Shown: in pieces, positions 24,601-34,670 of the stretch
Layout of the letters: every line of letters begins with the position of its first letter
Position numbering within the stretch: position 1 is the stretch's first letter
Source: Alectoria sarmentosa
Lineage: Eukaryota; Ascomycota; Lecanoromycetes; Lecanorales; Parmeliaceae
Assembly: GCA_009733775.1 (NCBI GenBank)
Contig: WOGZ01000270.1
Location: 1-45,267 of the forward strand
DNA: 45,267 nucleotides
Direction of reading: 5' to 3'
Notes under the pieces: model-generated
Seen by the model: only the letters and a program-made list of their open reading frames with translations
Told to the model about the DNA's origin: nothing
Database searches by the model: none
Translations under genes and position numbers: made by a program

Positions 24601-25118
24601 GGGGCTGGGCTGATCTAGGCGAATACTTGAGGGAATACGCAAGTCACCATGGCCAACGATCAGTTTCTAACAGCCCATTCGACATCCAAGGGCTTCCGTC
24701 ATCTCCACTCACTAATCAATCATCGCCCCGAAGCAGACCTGGAAGCAGAACTGGAAGCAGACCTGCTTCGCCTACATCGTCGACAAGGCAAAATTCTGCG
24801 AATAGGCTAGCAAGGCAGCACACTTCTCCAGCAGTCTTCAACAACCCTCACACCCCTCACTCGGACCCCTCCTTTCGAACCTCGCCTCGCACCTCGTGGG
24901 CGGGCACAGATGAAGCCTCCCCATCTCTTGGTCTCGCGGGACCTAAGACCAAGAACGTGGACATCTCGCCTAAGAAGCAGGCATGGGTAGATGAACTGAT
25001 GGAGCAGGCGAGACACAGCGGTCCAGAGAAGACAGTAGATGGTGAAAGCGCAATAGGAGGTTTGGGCAAGGTGGGCAGGACGAAGAGGGTGTTTTTCAAG
25101 AATAGAAAAGAGCGCTGA
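21615..25118 (+). CDS. Gas2-related (GAR) domain cytoskeletal protein
   Basis: Single-exon frame of 1167 residues. The N-terminus has the pattern of the fungal Gas2-domain proteins (LDSLLFDLSPSSTLEA near residue 40, then SERAWGIKAALSGKKVREWY). A helical region runs to about residue 400. The middle is Ser/Pro-rich and disordered, with five tandem 30-residue units (about 684–828). A Gas2-related domain lies near residues 960–1020 (KLYHLHQ...IKLFVRLV...VMVRIGGGWADLGEYLREY); in other proteins this domain binds microtubules. The tail is Ser/Arg-rich and basic. I infer a microtubule-associated scaffold; no enzyme motif is present. The role is inferred from one domain only. Confidence 0.85.
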   Translation: MEPITPTPTHYFPARFRHAVSRSPSRSPSRRQPFTNQDLDSLLFDLSPSSTLEAPQANDIVRTGGKASRSFIQERVASASTSERAWGIKAALSGKKVREWYAEVGEWAWPGFDQPPLEEPTRKTVQYHQECHIDRSLSAEAIRSSGTILIKKQNVGALSSKLVQEYEERIEMIRDEMETLEIEDLKDYVRNIHFKAGSRRSSFHGTPASFATATDYEHLDDFTALITATIVQALPTISRLDTLLKTWSTRLLVLRQVPSFLADLDASRESMISASIAIGVHDTQQTKRRSDFSWNAFSDIQAVLQDQIAELGRCLDRMLDLLEGSADTLPDAWIDGLDNMETQYSAWVVKAERLAMNKELKIGRLEKDYTQDHRDEPSELDRPLDILHTTSTLDISAHLDEIRRRADGDFDLTRQLPTEIGKSENGAIESSTEPSAGPFDFDFEPFPSRDAFPGLGLNDKAHSQSPVVNSVDSKSLDGTSDGLKTPSFPSRPSHRPLLMLAGSKANVKRPDSPDAASDTSGSGSATSNYSSSESSPEIQSAVVAEYISSPVKDTSPTLLNREHSTQTEFGGANVTLNTAPSDLISKNTRRNGGSGHVRTRSASLQSFEVVRKHEIRKIQVQRSGSYSSALSLSDPEHSLVQRSRLSTSFAPQNGEPEALGTATPVPASRKEKNQQSSAPAQNLDPGLDMPKQHSLYRQPPAVSVKPSISARSSDREFHTPKQQLSYHSPPAVSPRPAHSAQSPDRELDVAEHRVPYHSPPAVPPRPAHSAQNLNRELDMAEHRVSYHSPPAVPPRPAHSAQNLDRELDMAEHRISYHSPPPVPSRSAHRFEQISDLGPGSTPVKIRQMKTSEKMDDHAAGLGETPRTTVDLSPSNLDDQLQERISSILTELSTQIRLTSGPEPDAPEVMRPSSSSNPRTPKTGSPAWRLRRAQTSTPLPSMTLAPAQPKSFKSRSLTGEPDIKLYHLHQTGKTAPIKLFVRLVGEGGERVMVRIGGGWADLGEYLREYASHHGQRSVSNSPFDIQGLPSSPLTNQSSPRSRPGSRTGSRPASPTSSTRQNSANRLARQHTSPAVFNNPHTPHSDPSFRTSPRTSWAGTDEASPSLGLAGPKTKNVDISPKKQAWVDELMEQARHSGPEKTVDGESAIGGLGKVGRTKRVFFKNRKER
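23664..24099 (+). repeat. Five-copy 90-bp coding minisatellite
   Basis: Units start at 23664, 23754, 23844, 23934 and 24024. Each encodes 30 residues around the core YHSPPAVPPRPAHSAQ. The third to fifth units are most alike; the first is most diverged. The core has PxxP motifs of the SH3-binding type. The 90-bp period keeps the frame, so copy-number change would leave the protein intact. Confidence 0.88.
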
Positions 25119-25893
25119 GAGACGGGCGGTTTGAAGGCTAAGTTGTAATTAACGAGTGAGTGCTTAATGTCAGGGGAAGCGAGAATAGCATTGCAAGGCG
25201 TTTGGGTAGAATGCCCATTTTTTGTTGGCGTTTGGACATGGCTTTGATGGCGCGTCGATACCCAAGGTTGGAAATAGAGGGGCGCTTCCTTGTCTGCAAA
25301 GACACTTCATACCTTGGAAGCTCAGTACACGAGGATTAAACGAATAAACGAATGTCTAATATTCCCAGTAAAGGACATGATATGCGTTTTGTCTTTTTGT
25401 TCTTGTTTTTGGTTGAAGAGGAGCGCGAGAAGTTTGTGGAAAAGCGGAGCTCAGCAGACTTCCTTGTGGCTCCCATTTCGGCCAAACTCAGTCTTCAAAT
25501 GATTACATCAACGATGATATATCCCCCACCGCTACCTACCGAGAAGAATATCCTCCTTTCAGACTCGAGGATATGGCCATTAACCAACTCCCCGTGCCAT
25601 GCCATGCATGCATGTGTGATTATTCAGGCCCACCATCACCGACACGACCGTGCCACATATTCGAGTGTCAGCAATACCATGCTTTTGTTTCAGCAACATC
25701 TTGTGCTGGAAACCACATCTCTATCTATTACCCGCCACGACATTGTTTTGGACTGTCATACCGCTGCCGATGTCCCAATGTAGCGCCCATAATGTTGTTC
25801 ATTTCACGGATCCTACACCCACGCACGTGCACCTACATTTCCTTCTCCTACTCATTTCCATCTACATTTCCTTCTCCTACCCGTTTCCATCCT
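25119..25893. other. Intergenic region
   Basis: Convergent interval between the Gas2-domain gene and the RhoGAP fragment. A short duplication of a C/T-rich phrase (TCCTTCTCCTAC) appears near 25840–25880. Several overlapping open frames lack any recognisable feature. Confidence 0.4.
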
Positions 25894-26759
25894 TCAGTCC
25901 CTCCCATTTAAACCCGACTGAAGCCTTGCAATCAGCACACTGTTCGCCGCTACGACATCGTTGGGGAGATCTGGTGGCTCTGCTGCGTCGCGGAACCAGA
26001 AGTCGGGCCGGCGGATGATGCATTCGAGCGCCCATGTGAGATCGGCGAGGGGCAGTTGGGGTCCGGCGCCGGAGTCGACGCCACCTTTGAAGCACGGGGC
26101 GAGTGCCGCGGCGAGTTTCTCACTTGTCATGGTGTTCTGGGATGCTCTATTGGCGACGCGTTCGAAATGCTGTGGGGTTGAGACTATTAGCGATTGCACA
26201 TTTGGCCGCAGCTGGTGGTGATAACATACGAGGACAAGGGACTCAAAGGCATCCCTGTTTACTTGGGGAAGTTCCCTGATGGCCGCCTGCAATTCGGTGG
26301 TGGCTTGCCCCTCGCCCTTTTCCCCCCCAAAATGGCTAATCGGCTGCCTCGCCACGGCGTGCGCTGCCCGTACGAATCGGGCGAGTGTCTGGCGAGGTAT
26401 CAACAAGCCTGGAAGTTGCCAGATGAAATCTTTGAGCAATTGGGCAACGTGTGCTATGTTATTAGAAATGTAAAATTGTTGTGGGGATAGAGATTCGGGG
26501 TCTGATTTGATGATGAACGAGGTGTAATTAGTCTCCGCTCATGGGACTGACAAATCGACATCTTACCTCGATTGAATTCCGCCTTCAGGATATCTCCTAG
26601 AATTTGATTCCAATCAGTATGAAATCCACGGTACACCTCTTTGTTCCCCATGCCATAGAGCTCGACGGCCTCAATACAGTCTGTGATCAGCTTCGGCACT
26701 GGTATTTTCTCACGCTGACACAGTCCCTCGAGCGACACTCCATAATATAGAGTAGACGG
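25894..26759 (-). pseudogene. RhoGAP domain lacking its N-terminal partner
   Basis: RhoGAP domains stimulate GTP hydrolysis by Rho-family GTPases. Exons 26759–26567, 26501–26230 and 26169–25894 join in frame (introns of 65 and 60 bp with good GT/AG and CTAAT branch sites), about 247 residues. YYGVSLEGLCQRE opens the domain, and the catalytic arginine follows in NKEVYRG. HVAQLLKDFIWQLP carries the conserved Lys/Arg-pocket helix, LPQVNRDAFESL the conserved Asn, and NTMTSEKLAAALAPC the closing helix. The domain looks complete. No ATG is in frame upstream: the frame runs directly back to the TAG that ends the C2H2/ankyrin gene. Usual RhoGAP proteins have an F-BAR, SH3 or similar region before the domain, absent here. 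Either it is a truncated remnant or it is spliced to the upstream gene. Confidence 0.72.
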
Positions 26760-29700
26760 CTACTCGATTTGAGAGAACGTCGCAACTCCAACTTTATTAT
26801 CAAAATGAACCCTTGTCTGGGGTTTGTTTTGCATGCCGCTCTTTTGCTCCGAAGGAAGACGGTGTCGGAAGTTCCTTTGTATCGGGAGCGCAGCACTGAG
26901 TCGTACTATGTTATTGCGGCGTTGAAGATTCGTTTCGAAATCCGCTTTCTGCAAGAGTTGCCATACTGGACCATAAGACAACGTCTTAGCTTGTTCAACT
27001 GGGGTTCCGTATTCCTCAGAATAGAGAGTCGTGGACGCCCCTCGGTCAAGAAGTAATTCTACGCTTTCAACATCGTTATGTCCAATTGCCTGATGCAATG
27101 CGCTGCCATAGAGCATAGGCTCTTGCGCATCAATATTGGCACCGTGATCTAGCAGAAGGTTCAGTACCATCGAAGTTGGCTCCTGCTGCGGCGTTCGTAT
27201 TGCTGCCGCGGCTACGATGGCATATCCGTATTCTCCTCCAGCAGCATTGACTTCAGCGCCATGGTCCAACAGCAAGCCAAGTGCTTGGAGCCGACGACCG
27301 GGAATGCCGGGATTTGACACCACAGCCTGCAGAGCATTCCCGTATAGGCCACCCTGCATATTGGCGTCTGCACCATTATTCAATAGTGCTCGAAGAATCT
27401 CATCTCTCAAAGGCCAAGACAAGCTTGCAGCAGCAGCTTGTAGTACGTTCCCAAATCTACCCCACTGGAGTGTGAGGTCCGCGCCATTACGAATTTCCCG
27501 CCTCACTACCCTAATCTCGCCGCCCATCACTGCTCCATACAATTCTGGTGTACTTCCATAATCCGTGGATGTGGATGGCTGGGATGATATCTCTGATATA
27601 GCATCCGCTCCGGTCGTATGGTCGCTGTTATGGCTTGCAGCGGCCTGGTCAGAAGACGCCCCAGACGAAACTCTCATGGGTGGTGGTAATGCAAATAAAG
27701 CTAATTGCTCAAGATGATGGGCAACATGTCTTTGAAATTGAAGAGAAGATACCATGACGGTTGGCGAGGACACTGAAAGTGCCTTCACAACCGGACCATG
27801 ATGAACGTTACGATCTCCTGATTGACGGTGCAAATGAGGGTCGTCTGCCGGTAAATCTGACCCTTCAACGGATTTTTTCCCTTCAAAGTTGACCGCACTG
27901 ACCACTGGCAGTCGTTCGCTATGCTCGTGGAGGTATTCTTTAATCTTCGCTTTCCATTCGGTGATTTTGGCTTCTGCTTGCCATTGGTGAAAGTCCCTAC
28001 ACAGAGTGTTCTGGGCCAACGAGGAGAGTGCTGCTAGGGTAATCCTCGACGGGTGCATGTCCGACATGGATTCCAGGCACTTGACAGTAGTGGCTCTCTG
28101 GGAAGTGTCGAACTGTACACTGTTGAACGACCATCTACAACGTGATCCTGTAGATTTACCAACGCCGACGCACGTGAAGTTGGGAGCATTCGGATAGACA
28201 TTGAGGACTTTGTAAGGATCCCACGAATCCTTGCTGGAGCTAATCGAAGTTATGTCGAAGAAATCTGGAGGGTCTGTTGAATAATTTGAATCCCATGCGC
28301 AGAAGGGACAAGCAGAAACCGGAATATTTTCGGGTGGTTTCTCACACAAACCCAATAAAGCGGAAGCTTGCTGCCCACTGTATTCAGAATGGTCCTGGTA
28401 TAGATGTGCTTTCAGATGGCCCGCGGATGAGAAAGGCATCTCATTGGAGCAGAGACAGCAATGCCATTCTTTGCGGTGCTTATCTAATTCATGCTGAAAC
28501 CATTCATGGCGACTTTCAAACATCTGGGTTGAGCAACCCTCGAAAGTGCAAAGGTAAGGGCGTAAATCACTCAACACATGTTTCCTGAAGGAAGTTAGTA
28601 AAGGAGTACAGACATATAATCGGATACATTTCATCGAAATATGGAAGCTCGTAGGGATAAGCGCGAGTGCGAGTCAATTGTGGAAGGGTTGCGACCCAAG
28701 CAATTGCTAGGCTGTGGAAAAGCACAGCCCACCCGCTTCCTCCGTGCAATGCAATACACTCCTGTCGCTTTGCAACGATCTCGAAATGGTGTACCAAGCT
28801 TTGAAATCTGTACAAAGGCAGATCACTTCAGTGTCTTGACAGGCAGAAACGTCAAGAACGAAGTTTGCCGTAAAATTTTAGGGGTTGCCCCGAAACCTGG
28901 CCCCGTGTACATCTGGAATCCAAGCAGTGCATGCCACATGTAGGAAATTTTGTCAAAATTATGTTGCCGGAATGGCAACGGACAAAGCCTTCCGATGTTT
29001 TACGGGTAATTATACGAAAAGAAATGGAAACGGAGGCTTACTTCCAGTACTTTGTGTTCTTGACTGATAACACTGTGAAACAATACGGGCATTCGAATGG
29101 CATGCCGTTGGCAGATTCTTTCGGAGGGTCGGGTATTTCCCTCACGCTGTACGATTCTTCTTCGGCGATTGATGTCACATATGTGGTCTCGGAGCGGCCT
29201 GCAATCGATCCTTTTTCCAGATTTTCGTCATTAAGATTGGCTACGTACGTTGTAGCTTTGGTCGAAGCAAGTTGACTGTAATTGATTGAACGGGCTTCGA
29301 TCTCAAGTACTGGGCCTTCCGTTGGGGTCTGGAGAGCGTTGAACGGGGCCATTTCTCGAGTCTCAGCCTGTCTATTGCGATCGCTCATATCGATTGGTCT
29401 GATATCCGTGGCAAGCTTCTCACGATGCTTTTCCCGATAACGAAGGAACTCCCGCCTCCTAGTGATCGCCCTTCCCACTCTATCCATGAGCCAGGGTGTA
29501 GACCGGACATGTGGATACTTTTCGTATACGTGACCGACGTCATATGACACATCGAAGGAATTCAAAGACGCAGCTTTTGCGTATCGGTCGCGAGGCGCAG
29601 GATTTCTGATGCTTATAGAGAGCTTATACAAGCTGGTAATAGCCTCAGTGATGGCCAGAAACAGGTGAGTAAGTTCAGAGGCAGCCTCCTGCTTGCTCGT

Positions 29701-30134
29701 ATCAGAGCTCTCGGAGTCTGATGTATCGCTGAACTCATCACCGAGATCCTCTTCTTCAGACGAACTTCTCTCTCGTTGGGGCCTTTGTCCTGAAACAATT
29801 GCAATGCCTGAACTGAAAGTCGGTATTATGGACATTCAGAGGGGGATGTGTAATTAGAGATTGACGTACATTCGTGGAGTGAAAACTCGAGGTCTTGTAG
29901 AATTTTCGTGACCTGGTCCCGGACTTGCGAGGCCTCACGAAGCCGATAATCGAGAGATCTCGAGTCTTCTTGCAGGGCTCCGATGTTTCCAGCCCAGATT
30001 TTGAATCGTCCAAATTCATCTGAGACTGTCGTAATTGACACTTGGGACTCGTAACCGCCTACATTTTGTTGGGCAAACTCGGCCAATCGACCAAAGGACC
30101 GCACGCATTGACGACTGCGGTCCGCGATTGCCAT
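26760..30134 (-). CDS. C2H2 zinc finger–ankyrin repeat protein (3 exons)
   Basis: Member of a common Pezizomycotina family with an N-terminal helical region, C2H2 fingers and a variable C-terminus; function unknown, often near NLR genes. Exons 30134–29870, 29807–29042 and 28584–26760 join in frame to about 951 residues. Exon 1 carries the family start with FKIWAGNIGAL; exon 2 has SIRNPAPRDRYAKA and ends at FECPYCFTVLS. The second joint gives YWKKHVLSDLRPYLC, as expected for the family. Its acceptor has a perfect TACTAAC branch site, but the intron is 457 bp. C2H2-type fingers follow (YLCTFEGC...HELDKH and WHCCLCS...HLYQDH), then LEQLALFALPPP and about five ankyrin repeats (roughly residues 690–900). 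The start codon is only 3 bp from an inserted LTR, so the native leader has been displaced. Confidence 0.82.
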
Positions 30135-30137
30135 TCG
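30133..30137. repeat. Target-site duplication ATTCG (left)
   Basis: Five bases immediately left of the TGTTG end of the outer LTR element, matched by ATTCG at 38693–38697 just right of its ACAACA end. The AT of this copy overlaps the start codon of the C2H2/ankyrin gene on the minus strand. Confidence 0.9.
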
Positions 30138-30444
30138 TGTTGTTGGAAACAGATTACGCAGCGGAATAACTATAGACCGACAATAAGGCTAAGGCTCATA
30201 AATGACTAATTATGATTATCATGAAGAATATAAAGAAGGAAACCATGCAAACGAGCATGAATCAACTAAATACATAAGAATAAGCCTCATACTTTCATTA
30301 GATTCCTAAAAATTTCATATTAAATGTCGATCAATCGAGGGGTATCTTTCTCGAGCCATTTGTCGAACTTATATGTTTTATTTATAACTGCATTAATAAT
30401 ATTTTATAGGCGAATTAAACGAGGCAATTATCATTTTTATAACA
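30138..30444 (-). repeat. Left LTR of the outer element (307 bp)
   Basis: Aligns along its whole length with the split right LTR. Most differences are C/T or G/A. The first 160 bases, next to the host gene, are little changed; the part toward the element interior (after about 30300) is strongly AT-shifted. Confidence 0.9.
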
Positions 30445-31973
30445 TTTTCTTTTCATTATTTTTCTTGATTTTAACAATTAGAAACGAGACGTTTTTATTT
30501 TATTATATAACTTATAAATTATATCGAGAAATCTCTTTTTCACAAACACTTTCTCTGTTTAAAGATCACAAATTCATTTAATTTGAAACATTGTTATTAT
30601 AATAAACTCACTTTTTAACTTTCTTTAATTATTTGATCTGAAGCACGAGACACTTCTTTTAAGTAATATAATCGTATAAATTAATTTGAAAATTTATTCT
30701 CTCATAAAAACTCTTTTTATTTAAAGATTTTTATATTTTAATTGTTCATCTTTCATAAATCTTTCGCTCACACATTTAGTAAATCTTTTATATATTACTT
30801 ATATGCTTATAAGATTTTCGTATATCACTCACATACTTATAAAAATTTTATATATTTATATACCCGTAGAATTTTCGTATATTTATATATTTATAAAACT
30901 TTCGTATATTTATAACTCGTAGAATTTTTATATATTTGACCTTTAATTTTCATAAATTACTCGAATTTGCTTTTTCTGATGATCACTTCTTTGAGAGTTA
31001 TTATTATTATGATTATTTTATAAACTACTATAACTGCTTTCTTCGAAGTTTTCGTTATCTTTATTTATAAAATTATAAACGAAACATTTATCAGCGTAAT
31101 GCTCAAACTTCTCACACTTTTAACACTAAATGTGCGATTTGTCTTTGCGATCGATGTCGTCGTTTCGATTCTTTTAACCTATTTCGTTATTTTAATAAGT
31201 TTTTTCTTTGACAATCATAACAGCGATTCGAAATGTGTTTTATTCGACGCTTTGAAAACGCTTCATTACAAACGTCAAAATTAAATCATTCGATTAATTA
31301 AAAGTGTGTTTAATCATAACGTATTTCGTTCTTTAATAAACGTTTATCATTACGATAATTATATATATATTTAATAATAACGTTTAAAAAATAACATTTT
31401 TAATGTTTATTCGTAATTTCGCCAATATAACGCACATTTAATCGATCGACTCGTCGAATTTTTTAAAATACTCATAAAATTTTTATAATAAAGACATGAG
31501 ACGACTTTTATCACTTAGATTATAAATGCATTTTAAGACGTCTTAAATTTCTTTCGATGACTTTATTTTTATAATATAAATTTGTTGTAACAATTTTACA
31601 TGATTGATTAATAACTTTATAATTCATTAATCGATCATTATTTAATTTCTCAATCTTTTATTAAACGTAATCACGTTTAATTTCGATGACTTCGATAAGG
31701 TTTCGGACACGAAATTTCATAAATCTTTATCTTTGAAGAATCGTTTATATATGTTCGATCATGTTTAATAATTGTGAAACTTTAATAACTCGAATCGAAT
31801 ATGCGATGTCTTAAATGTAAAGGGATTTGAACTATTTAAATTAATCTATAAAAGTACGTCACGAATTCGTATCACCGGCGCCGAAGCGAATGTCTCATGT
31901 TTTATTAAATTTATTATCGTATATATAAGATAATGATATAATCGTATCGTGGTTATTAATCGAGCTTATAATT
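30445..31973. mobile_element. AT-rich internal region of the outer LTR element
   Basis: No coding sequence survives. Remaining C and G lie mostly in CpG. A short GC-richer island near 31860–31900 is the best-preserved part. Confidence 0.7.
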
Positions 31974-32058
31974 TGTTATTGAAAATAAATTACGTAGCGA
32001 AATAATTATAGATCGACAATAAGTTAAGGTTTATAAATAACTGATTATAATTATTATA
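31974..32058 (-). repeat. Right LTR of the outer element, first part
   Basis: Matches 30138–30222 of the left LTR; differences are mainly C-to-T or G-to-A. Interrupted at a TA (32057–32058) by the inverted-repeat transposon; the LTR resumes at 38472. Confidence 0.9.
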
Positions 32059-32167
32059 CTTCTTTTTGCAAAATTCTTGACGGAAGCGTAAAACTTGCAA
32101 TCGCTCTCGCAATTTTTTATTTAAACGATCGTCAAATGCACGTAGAAGGTAAAATCGTAATATAATA
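32059..32167 (+). repeat. Left terminal inverted repeat (RIP-altered)
   Basis: Compared with the right repeat and with the second copy at 42732, nearly all differences here are C-to-T or G-to-A, so this end was mutated while the other two were largely spared. Confidence 0.88.
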
Positions 32168-32731
32168 ATAAAATCGTATAAAAATGAAATCGTGTATAGT
32201 TTATTGATTATTCAAAATAAATGTAATTTTTTTAAATCTCGATTTATTTATCGTTGTTGTTATTGTTATTATTGTTGTCGCCCGCGTTCGATTAGCAATC
32301 GATTTCGCTATTTTTTATTTATATTATCATTAAAATCACGTAAAAAATAAAATAATCGTCGTAATAATTATTTCATTTTTTTAATCGAATTAAAATTGAA
32401 ATTGTTTAATAAACGATATAATATAGATTAGGCGATATAATATAAATATATAAAAAGATTTTTTTATCACATTTATAAATTATATCATTATCGTTATATT
32501 ATCACGCAAAAAATTTAATCTTAAAAAACCTTTTGCGAGGAAAAAACGTGTAAATATTTTTATAATTTTTGATAATAAGCGATTTTCATTCGATTAAGTC
32601 GAGAGAGATGAAATTGTAACAAAAATAAACGTATTTGTAACATTTGTTATTAAGACACTCAATTTAAAACTCGTTATAAAATCTCATATAACAATCACGT
32701 TATTATTGAAATTTAATAAATCGAAGTTTTT

Positions 32732-32882
32732 TGTCATGATATGTCTGAGATCTGAAAGATCTGATAAGATAAGGCTAGTGCGATTTTGATATCACACATA
32801 TCTCGCTCCGCAGACATATAGATTTCTATATAAAATATCACCACATTAAATTTATGAGTCACTTATTATTGATTTCGTGATA
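32732..32882. repeat. LTR of the nested element, left copy
   Basis: 151 bp; contains a TATATAAAA box near 32828–32836, a plausible core promoter if the element is in plus orientation. Differs from the right copy mostly by transitions. Confidence 0.88.
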
Positions 32883-34514
32883 GAATAATAGTAACATTTA
32901 TACATCAGATGTTTATTTAAACGTTATATGTAAAGCCTGTGTCAAAATTTAATAGCATATCGCTTCAAGTCGAATCTCTCACATATTCGCTATCATCGAG
33001 TATCATTTAACAAAACATCGTTTAAATCGATTCTTTTGATAGACTTGTCGATATTATAATGACTTTTATTATTAAAAGTCAGAAACAATAATAGAACATT
33101 GATTAATCAGGTCTGTTCAATTAGTTTAATTTATTAAATACCCTCGCATCATTTATAAATGCAAAAATCGATTAATTAATGAATATAATGAAAGCTTTTA
33201 TTATTCGAATGAATATTATAAAAGTTATATTTAAGTTTATTATATTCATTTTATCTGCTTCATTTATTTCGCAATTTATTTAATCAATTATTTAATCAAT
33301 CACAATTTAAGAAGATAAGCGATAAAGGCCCGAAGATATCGAATATTTTAATGATATCGGCGATATGCATGCATTTGTGAATCGTTTATTCAGTATAACT
33401 ACGAATAAGGAAGTTAAATTGATATAAATTAATTTGATAACATTACTTAAGAACATCGCATTCAATTAATATCATTACGAGTTATCAAACGTTATCAAAT
33501 GAATACTCAATATAAATGCGTTATTGAATTTATGATGCTAGACTTTTATCGAGCGATTTGAGCTTAATCATTTCAAACTTATGATTCAATTAAAAGCATA
33601 TTAATATATACGAAAGAATGTATTTAATAAGAAAGACGTTATCGTTTACATTTAAGACATCATAAAGATCACGAAAGATCTCAAATGAAATCAGCAAAAC
33701 GGCTTTATAATAGTCTTTCATCATTTCGAATCAGGTTTATAGCGAGACCTAAACTCATTTGAAGGTTTTATATAGTTTATAAGATAAGTATAACTGCGAT
33801 AAAAGACCTGATATCAAGTGTATGCTACATATGATCTAAAATTACGTTCACTTGATTCTTATTCACAGTTATGTGAATAATAACCTCATCAACAGTCTTA
33901 GTAATATCGTTTATTTATAAAACCTTCGCAACAATTATATTCATTAAAACTTTCGCAGTAATCGTATTCGATTAAATTATAATAGTAACAAATTTATTGA
34001 GATAAAGAAGAGGAGAATTAAATTTATAATTTATTCATAAATAGTTATCATGCGACATTTATAAATCATCTCTCAGTGTATATATTATATCGTTATGATA
34101 ATATATATGATGATGAAGAAAACGAGATTATAATTTATTGAGTCTCTGCAGATGAGAATTATAAATGTATTTATAAAAAATGCACACATTATCACTAAGC
34201 TTTAAAGAAATTCGACGCTAAATTAGTGTTTGATTTGATTAATTCTCGAATATAGTGTTATTCGACTGCGTTTATAAATATGAAAAATTTGAAGAATGTT
34301 TAATTCGATTCGAATTCGATTTTAACAAAATTGTGATCGAAGAATACGGCTTTAAAAGTATTAATTTTCGATTATTATTTTCACTCTACATGCATATATG
34401 ACTTAAGTCAACTTAATAAAACATAATATTATCGAATTCATCTCACTGCCGCTACCTCGCTATCGCCATCACTTGATTATGAAAATATAACTTTTTTTGT
34501 TTTTTGTGGGCATT

Positions 34515-34665
34515 TGTTATGATATGTTTAAGATTTAAAAGATTTGATAAAATAAGACTAGTGCGACCTTAACATCACATATATCTCGCTTCGTAAACAC
34601 ATAAATTTCTATATAAAATATCATCACACTAGATTTATGAGTCACTCATTATTGATTCCGTGACA
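34515..34665. repeat. LTR of the nested element, right copy
   Basis: 151 bp, same length as the left copy; ends TTCCGTGACA followed by the TTTTT duplication. Confidence 0.88.
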
Positions 34666-34670
34666 TTTTT

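Larger units (their letters stand above)
32732..34665. mobile_element. Small LTR element nested inside the DNA transposon
   Basis: Two 151-bp LTRs (32732–32882, 34515–34665) begin TGT and end TGACA or TGATA, with the duplication TTTTT at 32727–32731 and 34666–34670. The second transposon copy shows the uninterrupted sequence at about 43400–43420, which proves insertion after the host transposon was in place. The 1.63-kb interior has no intact frame. By eye it is less depleted of CpA/TpG than the DNA around it. Length suggests a non-autonomous (TRIM/LARD-like) or internally deleted element. Confidence 0.85.

Noticed and set aside
31974..32058. Interpreting this piece as a separate solo LTR
   Set aside because: Its continuation is found exactly across the transposon at 38472, and both flanks share the TA, so it is one split LTR.
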